A DNA stretch of 37,695 bases, from the NCBI GenBank assembly GCA_029777335.1, contig JAKOSN010000039.1, positions 1 to 37,695 on the forward strand. The letters are read 5' to 3'. The notes below the pieces were generated by a model. It ran no database searches. It worked only from the letters and a program-made list of their open reading frames with translations, and was not told the origin of the DNA. The position numbers were made by a program, and so were the translations under genes. This document shows, in pieces, positions 25,769-32,390 of this stretch (the first letter of the stretch is position 1; every line of letters begins with the position of its first letter). This stretch comes from Planctomycetota bacterium (lineage in GTDB: Bacteria; Planctomycetota; Planctomycetia; Gemmatales; Gemmataceae).

Positions 25769-26863
25769 ATGCGTACGAGCCCATGGTGCTCGGCAGCGGT
25801 CGGATTCGCCATCCTGCTCGCCGGGACCTCGATCCAGGCACAGAGCCCCATGGCTCCGGGAACTCCGCCCACCCTCGCGGTTCCACCTCCGGTCGTACCG
25901 GACAGCCCCGCGGTTCATCAGACCATCCCTCAGGATGTCATGCCGCATTACGTTTCTGATTCCCCGGAAGAGGTGGGCGAGGGCGGGGCCTCTGCTGGCT
26001 CGTTTTTTGCCTTTGGCGAGGCCCTGGCTCTCAAGGCGCGGCGCAGTGCGCATAACTTTGCCATCTCCGATCCTACCCTCAACTCGTCCATTGATGGGAG
26101 TTTTCAGTCGATGGACTGGAACTGGTCCTTCACCTATCGGCTGGGGGCCGGCTACAAGCTCCATGATGGCTGGGAGGCCGATGGCGTTTACACCTATGTG
26201 CACGCGAAGGACGATCGGACCGTGCTGGCGCCTGCGGGCGGGGCACTCTACGCCACGCTCACCAACCCCAGCATTGATCAGGTGAACAGTGCACGTGCTT
26301 CAAGCAATCTTGATTACGATGTGATCGATCTGGAACTGGCCAAACGCTTCGATGCGAATGATCGCCTGGAAATTCGCCTTGCAGGTGGGGCGCGGATCGC
26401 GAGCATTCAGCAGAAGTTTAACGTTGCCTACGACGCCACTCCTCTTGGCGCGGGACAGGTGCTGGTCAACAGTCCGATCAGCTTTGACGGCATTGGTATC
26501 CGGGTGGGCGGCGAGGGGTACTGGCACATCCTGGGTGGGCTACGCGCCTATGCCAAGATGTATGGCTCGCTGGTGAGTGGCGAGTTGCGGTCCTCTCTCC
26601 GTGAGACGATCAACAACGGTTCGCAAACCACCATCAATGTCACCGAGCATACCGATCGCATGATACCCGTGGCCGAGATGGGAATCGGCCTGGCTTATAT
26701 CACCGATCATCTGCAAGTGAAATTCGGTTATGAAATGACCAACTGGTTCAATCTCATCGACAGCGTTGATTTTGTGGACGGCAACAGTTTTGGGAAAACG
26801 CAAAGGCGTCAGGGCGATCTCTCCCTGGAAGGACTGGCGCTTCAGATTGGCGTGATGTTCTGA
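25769..26863 (+). CDS. Outer-membrane beta-barrel protein (Lpg1974-like)
   Basis: Protein of 364 residues. The ATG at 25769 follows GGGGGAGG five bases upstream and opens a signal peptide ending near SIQAQS. A Pro/Val-rich segment (~28-65) precedes the barrel. From ~75 on, alternating strands and turns are evident: FFAFGEALALKARR, WNWSFTYRLGAGYKL, WEADGVYTYVHAKDD, DVIDLELAKRF, LEIRLAGGARIASIQQKFNV, GIGIRVGGEGYWHILGG, LRAYAKMYGSLVSGE and HLQVKFGYEMTNWFNLID. The chain ends with phenylalanine (LQIGVMF), the usual barrel-insertion signal. The pattern fits the Lpg1974/MOMP-like pore family, members of which are common in planctomycetes. A porin role is inferred. Strand order and C-terminal Phe support an outer membrane location. 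Confidence 0.85.
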   Translation: MRTSPWCSAAVGFAILLAGTSIQAQSPMAPGTPPTLAVPPPVVPDSPAVHQTIPQDVMPHYVSDSPEEVGEGGASAGSFFAFGEALALKARRSAHNFAISDPTLNSSIDGSFQSMDWNWSFTYRLGAGYKLHDGWEADGVYTYVHAKDDRTVLAPAGGALYATLTNPSIDQVNSARASSNLDYDVIDLELAKRFDANDRLEIRLAGGARIASIQQKFNVAYDATPLGAGQVLVNSPISFDGIGIRVGGEGYWHILGGLRAYAKMYGSLVSGELRSSLRETINNGSQTTINVTEHTDRMIPVAEMGIGLAYITDHLQVKFGYEMTNWFNLIDSVDFVDGNSFGKTQRRQGDLSLEGLALQIGVMF

Positions 26864-26907
26864 TAGAATCTGCTCCATGTCCTCGGAAACTCTGCGGCCG
26901 GGCACAG

Positions 26908-26941
26908 GTCTGGGCGACGGCGTGGTTGACGCCCCTCAGAC
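26908..26941 (+). terminator. Imperfect hairpin after the outer-membrane protein gene
   Basis: GTCTG and GGCG pair with CGCC and CAGAC, with a small bulge, 44 bases after the barrel gene stop and 35 bases before the next start. Weak terminator or attenuator candidate without a T run. Confidence 0.3.
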
Positions 26942-26976
26942 TGTTGTCCGGCCAGTCCTCTTTCCTGGCGCCACCC

Positions 26977-29283
26977 ATGTTACAGCGCACCGTGCTCCTC
27001 CTCGCCTGGACGCTCCTTCTCCCCGGAAGCAGCAGGGCAGCCGCTCCTCCCACGATCGACGTGACCCGGCTCACTCGCATTGATACGGTGGTGCGCGAAG
27101 CCATTGACCAGGGCAACATGCCGGGGGCGGTGGTTCTTGTGCTCCACCGGGGCGAGGTGGTGTATCGCAAGGCGCACGGCAATCGCGCGGTGGAGCCTGG
27201 CAACGTGCCCATGACTGCGGACACTCTTTTTGATCTTGCCTCGCTGACCAAGCCGATCGCAACGGCCAGCTCGATCTTTCTTCTGATTGAACAGGGGAAG
27301 CTTACCCTGGGTGATCGGGTTGGCATGCACTGGCCGGAATTTGGGAAGAACGGCAAGGAGAAGATCACTGTTGAGCATCTGCTCACCCACACCAGTGGGC
27401 TCCTGGCAGACAACGCCCTCGCCGATTACGCCCAGGGACATGACGCCGCCATGACAAAGATCTGTCAGCTAAAACCGTTGGCGGCACCGGGTGAACGCTT
27501 CCTTTACAGCGATGTTGGCTTTGTAATCCTCGGTGAACTGGTGCAACGACTCAGTGGTGAATCGGTGGCGGAGTTCAGCCACAAACATCTCTTTGCTCCG
27601 CTGGGGATGAAAGAAACCGGCTTTTGTCCCGAAGAAAAGCTGCGCCAACGGGCTGCCCCGACAGAAAAAGTAGGTGAGCGCTGGCTGAAGGGAGAGGTGC
27701 ACGATCCCCGGGCCCGCCTCCTGGGCGGAGTCGCCGGCCATGCGGGGCTCTTCAGCACTACCGACGATCTGGCGATCTTTGCTCGCCTGCTGCTGGAAGA
27801 AGGGCGTCACCAGGGCAAGCAGATCCTGAGCCCCGCCACCGTACGCACGCTCACCACCCCCTATGCGGTTCCAGGCGGCTGGCGCACGCGCGGCTGGGAC
27901 ATGGACACAGGCTACTCCGGGAATCGAGGCGATCTCTTCCCGCGCCGGGTGAGTTTTGGCCACACGGGGTTTACCGGGACCTCGCTCTGGCTCGATCCGC
28001 AGAGTCAGACGGCGGTCATCTTTCTGAGCAATCGCGTGCATCCGCGGGGGAAAGGGAACGTCACCCGCGTCCGCAGCCAGGTGTCCACCCTTGTTGCATC
28101 GGCGCTGGGGACTCCGCCGCCACTCAAGCGCATCCCTGTGCTTACCGGGATCGATGTTCTGGTGCGTGAACGCTTCGCTCGCCTGAAAGGGCGCAAGGTC
28201 GGGTTGATCACCAATCAGACCGGGCGGGATCAAAAGGGACAGTCGACGATCGATCTGCTGTTCCGCGCGCCGGAGGTCAAGTTGGTGGCACTGTTCAGCC
28301 CGGAGCATGGCATTCGTGGCAGCGTCGATGCCCGCGTGCCCGATGGCAAGGATGAGAAGACAGGGTTGCCCATCTACAGCCTCTACGGGGAACGGCGCAA
28401 ACCAACCGCAGAGCAACTGAAAGGAATCGACACCCTTATTTACGATATTCAGGATGCAGGATGTCGCTTCTACACCTACATGAGCACCCTGGGGTTGGTG
28501 ATGGAAGCCGCGGCGGAGAACGGTCTCACGGTGGTTGTTCTGGATCGGCCCAATCCAATCAATGGGCGCGATGTTGAAGGGCCAGTGCGGGACGCCGGCA
28601 CGGAATCGTTCGTTGCCTTTCATCCCCTTCCTGTCCGCCATGGAATGACACTGGGAGAACTGGCGCTTCTGTTCAACGCCGAACGGAAAACCAGCGAAGG
28701 AAAGCCGATTCGCTGTGAGCTGGAAGTGGTGCGGATGGAAGGATGGCGACGGAGCGATTTCCTCGATCGTACCGGGTTGCCGTGGATCAACCCGTCACCC
28801 AACTTGCGCAGTTTGACTGGCATGTACCTTTACCCCGGCATCGGGCTGCTGGAGACGACCAACCTGAGCGTGGGGCGGGGGACGGATCGACCGTTTGAAT
28901 GGGTCGGGGCGCCCTGGATTGACGAACGGAAGCTCGCGGGGGCGCTTCAGGGGGAGGAATTGCCGGGAGTGCGGGTGATCCCGGTACGGCTGACTCCAAA
29001 CAGCAGTCCTTACCGAGGGAAGGACTGTGGTGGGGTGCAGCTGATCATCGAGGACTGGGCGCGATTTCAGCCCGTTCACACCGGGATGGTGCTGGCGACC
29101 ACGCTGCGACGTCTCTACCGTGAGGAGTGGAAAACGGAGCGGCTTGAGGTGTTACTATGTCACAAGGGAACGTCCGAGGGGATTCGGCGCGGAACTGTGG
29201 CGCGCGATCTGGAACGAGCCTGGCAACGTGGCGTGACACAATTCCTGGAACGGCGCCGCCCCTATCTGTTGTACCCTGAATGA
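26977..29283 (+). CDS. Exported serine hydrolase (AmiE-like) fused to NamZ exo-muramidase (DUF1343)
   Basis: Fusion of 768 residues with signal peptide ~1-22 (MLQRTVLLLAWTLLLPGSSRA). Residues ~30-385 form a beta-lactamase-class serine hydrolase: nucleophile motif S89-L-T-K92, Tyr177 in YSDVG, and H329-T-G331 in FGHTGFTGTS. The stretch HDPRARLLGGVAGHAGLFS is typical of the AmiE-type N-acetylmuramyl-L-alanine amidase branch. Residues ~391-768 form DUF1343/NamZ (GH171): GIDVL, KVGLITNQTGRD, LFSPEHGIRG (Glu443), YDIQDAGCRFYTY and DRPNPING. In Bacillus subtilis, AmiE and NamZ are separate proteins of one wall-recycling operon, removing the peptide from MurNAc and then cleaving terminal MurNAc. Here both activities would sit on one exported chain. 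Substrate is inferred. No clear ribosome-binding site precedes the ATG; an earlier start would add 17 residues. Confidence 0.92.
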   Translation: MLQRTVLLLAWTLLLPGSSRAAAPPTIDVTRLTRIDTVVREAIDQGNMPGAVVLVLHRGEVVYRKAHGNRAVEPGNVPMTADTLFDLASLTKPIATASSIFLLIEQGKLTLGDRVGMHWPEFGKNGKEKITVEHLLTHTSGLLADNALADYAQGHDAAMTKICQLKPLAAPGERFLYSDVGFVILGELVQRLSGESVAEFSHKHLFAPLGMKETGFCPEEKLRQRAAPTEKVGERWLKGEVHDPRARLLGGVAGHAGLFSTTDDLAIFARLLLEEGRHQGKQILSPATVRTLTTPYAVPGGWRTRGWDMDTGYSGNRGDLFPRRVSFGHTGFTGTSLWLDPQSQTAVIFLSNRVHPRGKGNVTRVRSQVSTLVASALGTPPPLKRIPVLTGIDVLVRERFARLKGRKVGLITNQTGRDQKGQSTIDLLFRAPEVKLVALFSPEHGIRGSVDARVPDGKDEKTGLPIYSLYGERRKPTAEQLKGIDTLIYDIQDAGCRFYTYMSTLGLVMEAAAENGLTVVVLDRPNPINGRDVEGPVRDAGTESFVAFHPLPVRHGMTLGELALLFNAERKTSEGKPIRCELEVVRMEGWRRSDFLDRTGLPWINPSPNLRSLTGMYLYPGIGLLETTNLSVGRGTDRPFEWVGAPWIDERKLAGALQGEELPGVRVIPVRLTPNSSPYRGKDCGGVQLIIEDWARFQPVHTGMVLATTLRRLYREEWKTERLEVLLCHKGTSEGIRRGTVARDLERAWQRGVTQFLERRRPYLLYPE

Positions 29284-29299
29284 CAACCAAATGTCAGGG
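29274..29299. terminator. Possible shared terminator across two convergent stop codons
   Basis: CCCTGA and TCAGGG arms with a 14-base loop span the stops of the fusion gene (29283) and of the convergent DUF202 gene (29294). The stem is only six base pairs, but it is placed exactly where a bidirectional terminator would sit. Confidence 0.35.
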
Positions 29300-29692
29300 G
29301 CCCAGGTGAATCAGGTAGGCGGTCAACCCGACGCCGACCAGGGCCATCACAACAGTCACAACCACCGCCAACGACCAGCGTGGCGGCACATAGGGTTGCC
29401 CCCGTTTGAGTCGCGAGAGAAAGCGTGCATGCTGCACGCCGGCAACCACGTTCACCAGCACGCCGATGGCCACAAGAGCCATCCCAAGCCAGTGAGAGAT
29501 CCCCGTGCTGGTTGGCGCAGGGATCGGACGGGTGGCAGCCAGTTCACGAAGAAAGAGGCTGAAACGAGCGACCACAAAGCCGAATCCCATGAGCGCCAGC
29601 CCGGTGCGGATCCAGGCCAGCACCGTGCGTTCGGCAGCCAGACGAATGCGTGGATCTTCGGGTTCAGGTGTCGTGGTTGTCGTTTCAGCCAC
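29294..29692 (-). CDS. DUF202 (YidH-like) membrane protein
   Basis: Small membrane protein of 132 residues with the DUF202 signature DPRIRLAAERTVLAWIRTGL and FGFVVARFSLFL. Three transmembrane helices are visible: ~27-48, ~67-90 and ~108-129, the usual DUF202 layout. The start is either the GTG at 29692 or the TTG immediately before it; GGAGG lies nine or six bases upstream respectively. Function is unknown for the family. It is the last gene of a minus-strand run with a metallo-beta-lactamase/rhodanese gene 19 bases upstream, so it probably belongs to a sulfide or persulfide operon; a role in moving or sensing small sulfur compounds is speculation. Confidence 0.88.
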   Translation of the reverse strand: MAETTTTTPEPEDPRIRLAAERTVLAWIRTGLALMGFGFVVARFSLFLRELAATRPIPAPTSTGISHWLGMALVAIGVLVNVVAGVQHARFLSRLKRGQPYVPPRWSLAVVVTVVMALVGVGLTAYLIHLGP

Positions 29693-29711
29693 CAAATTGG
29701 TCCTCCATCAC

Positions 29712-31121
29712 CTACGCCTGGGCCATCGGGAAGCCCGCGGCTTTCCAGGCGCTCATTCCGCCCAGGACATTGCTGAGGTTCTCGTAGCCTTCGCGTTGCA
29801 AAAACGAGGCTGCGATGGAGGCACGGTAGCCCGATCCGCAGATCACCGCCACGGGGCGATCGCGCGGGATTTCGCCAAAGCGTTCCTGGAGCGTTCCGCC
29901 GTGAATGTGCAGCGCGCCTTCAATGTGGCCGGCGTGCCATTCATTCTCTGTGCGCACATCGAGCACCGTGTGACGTCCGCCGTGGTCCAGACTCCTCTGC
30001 AGGGCATGAACAGAGAGGGTGGCCAGCGAACGCAGAGGATACCCTGCCATTTCCCAGCTGTCGATTCCTCCTTCCAGATAGCCCAGGATGTCGTCGAAGC
30101 CAACGCGCAAGAGATGGGTTGTGACCTCGGTCAGCTGGCCAGGGTTCTCCAGCACCAGTAACGTGGGATGATCGTAGGGGAGCACCCAGCCAGCCCACGT
30201 CGCGAGATTGGGACCAAAGGGAATGTTGATCGCGCCGGGGATGTGCCCGGCGGCGAAGGCTTCCTTGGAGCGGACATCGAGAATGAGACAGCGCGCGCAC
30301 GTTCGGGCCTGAACCTCGCGGGCGCTCCAGCGTTTCTGCCCCGGCAAGTCAGCCCCAAGGATCGGGGGGCCTTCCTTGTTGATGCGTTTCATTCGGCGAA
30401 AGTAGGGCGGTGCCAGCGGCATGCCAGCCAGAAGGGTTCGCACCCACTCGTCTTCCGGCCCGGCGCGCAGGGCAGGATTGTAACGCCGCTCATAGCCAAC
30501 GGTGGAGGAACGGCGGGAATTCAGGGCTTTGCCACAGAGCGAGCCAGCGCCGTGCGCCGGAAAGATCTCGGTGAAATCCGGCAGAATCGGCAACTTCTCG
30601 AACACGCTGCCATAGAGGAAGTGCGCGAGTTCCTTCTGTGCCTCAGCGCCCAGAAGGTCCGGGCGGCCCACATCGCCCACGAAGAGAAAATCCCCGGTGA
30701 ACAGGAGCCAGGGAACCGCCAGGCTGCGGGTGGTGTCGACCAGGCTGTACATCAGATGCTCCGGGGTGTGGCCCGGGGTGTGGATCACCCCAAGGAGCAA
30801 CCCTCCAATGGCGAGCGATTCGCCATCGTGGATGAGCCGATCGGGGTACGGTTGAGTCCAGTCCGGTCCGCCGTGGCCGGAACAGTGAATCAACGGTTCG
30901 TCATGGAGGCGCGCTTTCAACTCCCGGGCTCCGCTGAGAAAGTCGGCGTGCACATGCGTCTCAAGGATGTGCTTGATGTGGAGATCATTGTCCCGGGCAA
31001 AGGTGATGAAATCGTCCACATCGCGAGTGGGATCGATAACCGCGGCCTCGCCAGTGCGCTCATCGCCCACGATGTAGGATGCGATCGCCAGACCGGGAAC
31101 AAACCGTTGATGCAACAGCAT
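29712..31121 (-). CDS. Persulfide dioxygenase-rhodanese fusion (CstB-like)
   Basis: Protein of 469 residues with no signal peptide. The N-terminal metallo-beta-lactamase fold (~1-245) has the ETHE1-type set THVHAD (His56, His58, Asp60), His118 in TPGHTPEH, Asp144 in TGDFLF and His190 in FPAHGAG, consistent with a mononuclear iron persulfide dioxygenase. A first rhodanese-like domain (~262-365) has DVRSKEAFAAGHIPGA but reads LVLENPGQ where the catalytic cysteine should be, so it is a pseudo-domain. The second (~370-469) has DVRTENEWHAGHIEGA and an active loop CGSGYR (Cys near 427). This order, dioxygenase, inactive rhodanese, active rhodanese, is that of Staphylococcus CstB, which turns low-molecular-weight persulfides into thiosulfate. 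The start ATG has AAGGGG seven bases upstream. It is 99 bases after the duplicated exported protein gene on the same strand. Confidence 0.88.
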   Translation of the reverse strand: MLLHQRFVPGLAIASYIVGDERTGEAAVIDPTRDVDDFITFARDNDLHIKHILETHVHADFLSGARELKARLHDEPLIHCSGHGGPDWTQPYPDRLIHDGESLAIGGLLLGVIHTPGHTPEHLMYSLVDTTRSLAVPWLLFTGDFLFVGDVGRPDLLGAEAQKELAHFLYGSVFEKLPILPDFTEIFPAHGAGSLCGKALNSRRSSTVGYERRYNPALRAGPEDEWVRTLLAGMPLAPPYFRRMKRINKEGPPILGADLPGQKRWSAREVQARTCARCLILDVRSKEAFAAGHIPGAINIPFGPNLATWAGWVLPYDHPTLLVLENPGQLTEVTTHLLRVGFDDILGYLEGGIDSWEMAGYPLRSLATLSVHALQRSLDHGGRHTVLDVRTENEWHAGHIEGALHIHGGTLQERFGEIPRDRPVAVICGSGYRASIAASFLQREGYENLSNVLGGMSAWKAAGFPMAQA

Positions 31122-31220
31122 GAGAGTCCCCTTCTGTTCCAGTGAGACAATCAGGTGAGGGGCCGCGTTCAGGGACTGTAGTGGTCGCCATCCTGGAAGT
31201 GAGCGCCCGTGCCGTGGGTG

Positions 31221-31730
31221 TTATTTCGGCATCGGTCTGGGAGGAACCTCGTGATTCTTCCGCATCTCGAAGCGACCATTGGCCAGGAACTTATTTACGA
31301 CCTCCGCATGGGCCTGAATCAACTTGACGACGTAGGGATTCTTCGAGGTCTCCTTCACCTTGATGCCGTTTTTCGTTTTCTCCATCGTGAACGTGATCAT
31401 CTCATGGTGGCGGAAGACCTCGGCGAAGAGAGGATCCCGCATATGGATGGGACGACCTTCCTTGAGGCGTTTATACATCGCCTCGACGTGTTCCTGGATC
31501 TTGGCGGCGATTTCCGGCTTGGCGGACTCTGTCACCGTCTCCACGCCATCGTTCAGGTTGGTCACCTTGCGGGTGATGTCCTGGCGGTGATCGAGCAGAT
31601 AGTGAAAGAGCTGCATGTCCTTCCTGTGCTCGGAGTCCGGACCCGGCTGCGCCAGGGCGCGCGGAGCAAGAGCCAGCAGTGTCAGAACCACGATTCCAAA
31701 GAGAGATCGTCCCAGTTGACAGAATGTCAT
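31221..31730 (-). CDS. Exported protein with tandem 60-residue duplication and paired histidines
   Basis: Protein of 169 residues. The ATG at 31730 has AAGGAGAGG upstream and opens a signal peptide (~1-28, ending LAPRALAQ). The mature part is an internal duplication with a fixed 60-residue offset: residues ~41-94 and ~101-154. Aligned positions include LF41/101, His48/108, IT52-53/112-113, IQ78-79/138-139, His81/141 and GR92-93/152-153; the copies share the pattern IQxHxExxxKxLxxGR. Each half thus keeps two histidines, which suggests a repeated metal or cofactor site. I recognise this as a widespread small exported family but know no function for it. It is the first gene of a probable operon with the CstB-like and DUF202 genes, so a role with reactive sulfur or redox chemistry outside the cytoplasm is inferred. 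Confidence 0.8.
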   Translation of the reverse strand: MTFCQLGRSLFGIVVLTLLALAPRALAQPGPDSEHRKDMQLFHYLLDHRQDITRKVTNLNDGVETVTESAKPEIAAKIQEHVEAMYKRLKEGRPIHMRDPLFAEVFRHHEMITFTMEKTKNGIKVKETSKNPYVVKLIQAHAEVVNKFLANGRFEMRKNHEVPPRPMPK

Positions 31731-31839
31731 GATAGCCTCTCCTTCATGAGTGTTGACCAGAGACCCGTAAGCGCACAACATCCTGTGAGCAACTTTCAGG
31801 CCGAAGGAGGGAGAGGGGGACTAGCGGCAAGAGCGATAC

Positions 31840-31860
31840 TGTGTAAAGTATTTATACACA
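31840..31860. promoter_or_regulatory. AT-rich dyad upstream of the persulfide operon
   Basis: Arms TGTGTA and TACACA separated by nine A/T-rich bases, 110 bases before the exported-protein start. It sits in an AT-rich island (about 31838-31876) that contrasts with the surrounding GC-rich DNA. On the minus strand TTGTGT, a 17-base spacer and TATCGC could form a promoter overlapping the dyad. This suits an operator for a sulfur-responsive repressor, but no regulator gene is adjacent. The rest of the 335-base spacer 31731-32065 shows no gene. Confidence 0.45.
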
Positions 31861-32065
31861 AAGATTTAAATTCCACACTTGAAGACGCTGGGGCCCTGAC
31901 AGAGGGGCTCACTGTCCCCAGATCGCACACCGCCTTCGGCAAGGGATGAGCCAGCCGGGAATTGCCAGCCTCGTGGAGCACTGATACCGTGACGAGGAGG
32001 AGCGTTCAACAGGGAAGGAGCGAATCTGTCCCGATCGATGGCGCCCTGGACAGGAGTTTGGACCC

Positions 32066-32383
32066 TTGGATGACTATCTTTGTGTGACGGTGCTTTCTCG
32101 CCCGGGGGAGGCGCAGGATACTTTCGCCAAGCGCCTCAGCCTCTTCTGGACTCACATGCTGCGTGCACGCAAGGACGATTTTGAGAAGGTCTATGCAGAG
32201 ACGACCTCGTTTGTGAAGGAAGGCGATCAGCTCACGCGGCAATATCTCGCCGCGTGTGAAGTGGTTTCCGTTCTGGAAGAAGAGCTGCAACGAGCAGGTT
32301 TCGACCACCATCCGATTGATCCCGAGGATCTCTATTCCCGCTTCGAGGCGGTTTCCCCTGAGTGGATGCAGATCGAACACTGA
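32066..32383 (+). CDS. Small hypothetical protein
   Basis: Protein of 105 residues starting at a TTG, nine bases after AGGAG. No ATG or GTG is available in frame near the beginning. The sequence is acidic and mostly helical with aromatic residues: RLSLFWTHMLRARKDDFEKV, YAETTSFVKEGDQLTRQYLA and VVSVLEEELQRAGFDHHPID, ending EWMQIEH. There is no leader or membrane segment. Codon use is like that of its neighbours, and an antisense frame over the same bases looks random, so I take the plus-strand gene as real. I do not recognise a domain. It ends seven bases before the convergent redoxin fusion gene stop. Confidence 0.65.
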   Translation: MDDYLCVTVLSRPGEAQDTFAKRLSLFWTHMLRARKDDFEKVYAETTSFVKEGDQLTRQYLAACEVVSVLEEELQRAGFDHHPIDPEDLYSRFEAVSPEWMQIEH

Positions 32384-32390
32384 GCCAGAA

